From JANYCG01 sp031397915 (GTDB lineage: Bacteria; Pseudomonadota; Gammaproteobacteria; Burkholderiales; Burkholderiaceae_C), in the NCBI GenBank assembly GCA_031397915.1, contig JANNMM010000087.1, positions 1 to 24,523 on the forward strand: 24,523 nucleotides of DNA. The letters are read 5' to 3'. Shown here piece after piece: positions 23,049-24,523 of the stretch. Both the position numbers and the translations under genes were made by a program. Within the stretch, counting starts at the first letter, position 1; each line of letters opens with the position of its first letter. The notes below the pieces were generated by a model that searched no databases, was not told the origin of the DNA, and was given only the letters and a program-made list of their open reading frames with translations.

Positions 23049-23510
23049 ATGCACGCCCATGAAGAATTGATCCAGCGCTTTTACACGGCCCTGTCGAAAC
23101 GGGATGGTGCGGCCATGGCCGCGTGTTACACCGACGACGCCACCTTTTCCGACCCGGTCTTCACCGGGCTCAAGGGCAAGGAGCCCGGCAAAATGTGGCG
23201 CATGTTGACCAGCCGGGGCAAAGACATGACCGTCGTGTTTGACGGCATTGAAGCCAATGACACCGACGGCCGGGCGCACTGGGTGGCGACCTACACCTTT
23301 TCCGCCACCGGGCGGCGTGTGGTGAACGACATCCATGCCAAGTTCACTTTCGAGAACGGCAAGATCAAAACCCACCAGGACAGATTTGACCTGTACAAGT
23401 GGATGCGCCAGGCGCTGGGGCTCAAGGGCGTGTTGCTGGGCTGGTTGCCGCTCGTGCAGGGCAAATTGCGTGCCACTGCACGGGCGGGGCTTGATGCGTT
23501 CAAGAGTTGA
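23049..23510 (+). CDS. NTF2/SnoaL-like protein
   Basis: This 153-residue protein has the cone-shaped NTF2-like fold pattern: an N-terminal helix (ELIQRFYTALSKRD), the ACYTDDATFSDPVF strand-turn typical of SnoaL-like proteins, and a sheet with WVATYTFSATGRRV and HAKFTFENGKI. A family member can act as an isomerase, hydratase, cyclase or binding protein; none can be singled out here. CGGAG lies six bases before the ATG, and the gene starts 12 bases after the small acyl-CoA dehydrogenase subunit, so it is the last gene of the operon. Pathways for steroids and other cyclic compounds often carry such proteins beside paired acyl-CoA dehydrogenases, which suits this context. The stop codon lies inside an FNR-type palindrome. 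Confidence 0.83.
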   Translation: MHAHEELIQRFYTALSKRDGAAMAACYTDDATFSDPVFTGLKGKEPGKMWRMLTSRGKDMTVVFDGIEANDTDGRAHWVATYTFSATGRRVVNDIHAKFTFENGKIKTHQDRFDLYKWMRQALGLKGVLLGWLPLVQGKLRATARAGLDAFKS

Positions 23511-23520
23511 TATATATCAA
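23507..23520. promoter_or_regulatory. FNR/Anr-type binding site (TTGAT-N4-ATCAA)
   Basis: TTGATATATATCAA is a perfect 14-base palindrome and matches the FNR/Anr consensus TTGAT-N4-ATCAA exactly. It overlaps the stop of the NTF2-like gene and lies 111 bases before the start of the oxidoreductase gene. If transcription starts near 23576 (from TTGAAC at 23541-23546 and ACATAG at 23564-23569), the site would be centred near -62, a usual class I position. The promoter placement is inference. Confidence 0.5.
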
Positions 23521-23631
23521 GAAATACATTCCGATGATTTTTGAACGAATTAAGTTACGCAAAACATAGGTTTATTGCTATATTTTTCTGTGTTTTTTAG
23601 ATTATTTTTTAGTCACAATTTTAAACAAGAT
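23511..23631. other. AT-rich intergenic region upstream of the oxidoreductase
   Basis: This 121-base stretch has 28 G or C bases (about 23%), in sharp contrast to the GC-rich genes around it. It holds two candidate promoters on the plus strand: TTGAAC (23541-23546) with ACATAG (23564-23569), and TTGCTA (23575-23580) with TAGATT (23598-23603), each with a 17-base spacer. T-runs at 23582-23586, 23593-23598 and 23604-23610 are not preceded by a strong stem. Confidence 0.6.
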
Positions 23632-24523
23632 ATGATAAAACAGCTAGGCATCATCATGCATGGCGTCACTGGGCGCATGGGGCTGAACCAGCATTTGATC
23701 CGCTCTATCGTGGCCATCCGCAAACAAGGCGGCGTGACACTCTCTGATGGCAGCAAAGTCATGCCCGACCCGATCTTGATCGGCCGCAACGCTGAAAAAA
23801 TCGAGGCGCTGGCGAAGGCACAGGGTATTGCGCGTTGGGGCACCGACCTGGACGCGGCGCTTGCCAACCCGGCGGACACGGTGTTCTTCGATGCCGGCAC
23901 CACACAGATGCGCCCCGCCTTGCTGGCCAAAGCCATCCGCGCTGGCAAACATGTCTACTGCGAAAAACCCATCGCCACCAATTTGGCCGAGGCGCTGGAA
24001 ACCACGCGGCTCGCACAGGAGGCCCAGAGAAAAAACGGCCTCAAACACGGCGTGGTGCAAGACAAACTCTTCCTGCCCGGCCTGCGCAAACTCGACCTGT
24101 TGCGCCGTGCCGGTTTCTTTGGCCGCATCTTGAGTGTGCGCATCGAATTCGGCTACTGGGTGTTTGAAGGCGACCTGCAACCCATCCAGCGCCCGAGCTG
24201 GAACTACCGCACCGAAGACGGCGGCGGCATCATTCTCGACATGCTCTGCCACTGGCGTTATGTGCTGGACAACCTGTTTGGCGCGGTGCAGTCTGTGAGC
24301 TGCCTGGGTGCTACCCACATCCCCACCCGATGGGATGAAGCCGGCCAACCCTACACCGCAACGGCCGACGACGCCGCCTACGCCACATTCGAACTTAAAG
24401 GGCCAGACGGCGAAAAAGTCATCGCCCAGGTCAACAGCAGCTGGACCACCCGCGTGCGACGCGATGACCTGGTGACCTTCCATGTGGACGGCACCCATGG
24501 CTCGGCGGTGGCCGGCCTGAGCA
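23632..24523 (+). CDS. Gfo/Idh/MocA-family oxidoreductase, 5' part (continues beyond window)
   Basis: The frame is open from the ATG at 23632 to the window end, giving at least 297 residues. The N-terminal Rossmann part starts LGIIMHGVTGRMG, and the family signature GKHVYCEKPIATN is at about 105-117, where EKP carries the catalytic lysine region. A C-terminal sheet domain follows, with FGYWVFEGDLQP, NYRTEDGGGIILDMLCHW (aspartate and histidine in the usual active-site positions) and later strands. Such enzymes oxidise or reduce sugars, inositols and related cyclic alcohols with NAD(P). The ribosome-binding site is weak (ACAAGA). The substrate is unknown. An FNR-type site lies 111 bases upstream. 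The 3' end is missing. Confidence 0.85.
   Translation, partial: MIKQLGIIMHGVTGRMGLNQHLIRSIVAIRKQGGVTLSDGSKVMPDPILIGRNAEKIEALAKAQGIARWGTDLDAALANPADTVFFDAGTTQMRPALLAKAIRAGKHVYCEKPIATNLAEALETTRLAQEAQRKNGLKHGVVQDKLFLPGLRKLDLLRRAGFFGRILSVRIEFGYWVFEGDLQPIQRPSWNYRTEDGGGIILDMLCHWRYVLDNLFGAVQSVSCLGATHIPTRWDEAGQPYTATADDAAYATFELKGPDGEKVIAQVNSSWTTRVRRDDLVTFHVDGTHGSAVAGLS

Noticed and set aside
21063..23375. A 770-codon minus-strand open frame opposite the acyl-CoA dehydrogenases
   Set aside because: The plus strand carries clear family motifs with ribosome-binding sites. The minus product shows no domain and has shadow-type composition.
1..24523. CRISPR arrays, tRNA or rRNA genes, phage or conjugation genes
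   Set aside because: No regularly spaced repeats, cloverleaf-like sequence or hallmark genes were seen on reading both strands; without a search tool small RNAs cannot be ruled out.

Overview
The window reads as chromosomal DNA of a high-GC betaproteobacterium. It is most likely a Burkholderiales member of the Comamonadaceae type (Rhodoferax, Polaromonas or Variovorax-like). This rests on codon use, the mix of catabolic genes, the form of the sensor and oxidoreductase proteins, and a GCTAC/GTAGC hairpin followed by a 'CAGGCCCAAAA' stretch that resembles a repeat I remember from that family. The taxonomic call is inference; no rRNA or tRNA gene is present.

Left part (1-8609). The window opens inside the 3' end of an IS30-type insertion sequence, whose right terminal repeat ends near base 141. 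A thiol (cysteine-type) dioxygenase follows. Next is a sugar-acid block. On the minus strand a tight operon encodes a TtuC-like tartrate dehydrogenase/decarboxylase, galactarate dehydratase (GarD) and glycerate 2-kinase (TtuD/GckA type); transcription runs ttuC-garD-gckA. An IlvD/Edd-type sugar-acid dehydratase is divergent on the plus strand. After a convergent, secreted PEBP (YbhB/YbcL) protein comes a DapA-superfamily aldolase/dehydratase. Together these fit catabolism of hydroxy- and sugar acids (galactarate, tartrate, aldonates) to 2-phosphoglycerate and keto acids. The GarL, GarR, transporter and regulator genes of a classical galactarate route are not in the window.

Middle part (8610-14251). 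A large unorthodox hybrid histidine kinase (sensor, three PAS, HisKA, HATPase, REC, Hpt) is followed 37 bases later by a REC-EAL response regulator with all visible EAL catalytic residues. This is the RocS/RocR architecture, in which a phosphorelay controls c-di-GMP hydrolysis. A convergent gene encodes a small exported protein with a His/Lys/Asp-rich tail. The space between them holds a short terminator-like hairpin, a repeat-like hairpin and a large inverted repeat.

Right part (14252-24523). A ThDP-dependent decarboxylase/synthase-type enzyme (minus) is divergent from a plus-strand series: a molybdopterin-binding subunit of the xanthine/aldehyde/CO dehydrogenase family, an OFA-like MFS transporter, an SDR, two acyl-CoA dehydrogenases that look like the large and small halves of a PimC/PimD-type heteromer, and an NTF2/SnoaL-like protein. 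Close spacing suggests one catabolic transcription unit. The molybdenum subunit carries a single-base frameshift that removes its catalytic-glutamate region. A 121-base intergenic gap of about 23% GC follows, with a perfect TTGAT-N4-ATCAA FNR/Anr-type site at its left edge. It precedes a Gfo/Idh/MocA-family oxidoreductase cut by the window end.

The points most worth a second look are the frameshift across the catalytic Glu, the orphan molybdenum subunit beside a ThDP enzyme, the FNR-type box, the RocS/RocR-like pair with duplicated PAS domains, and the complementary active-site residues of the acyl-CoA dehydrogenase pair. I did not find a clearly unprecedented system.
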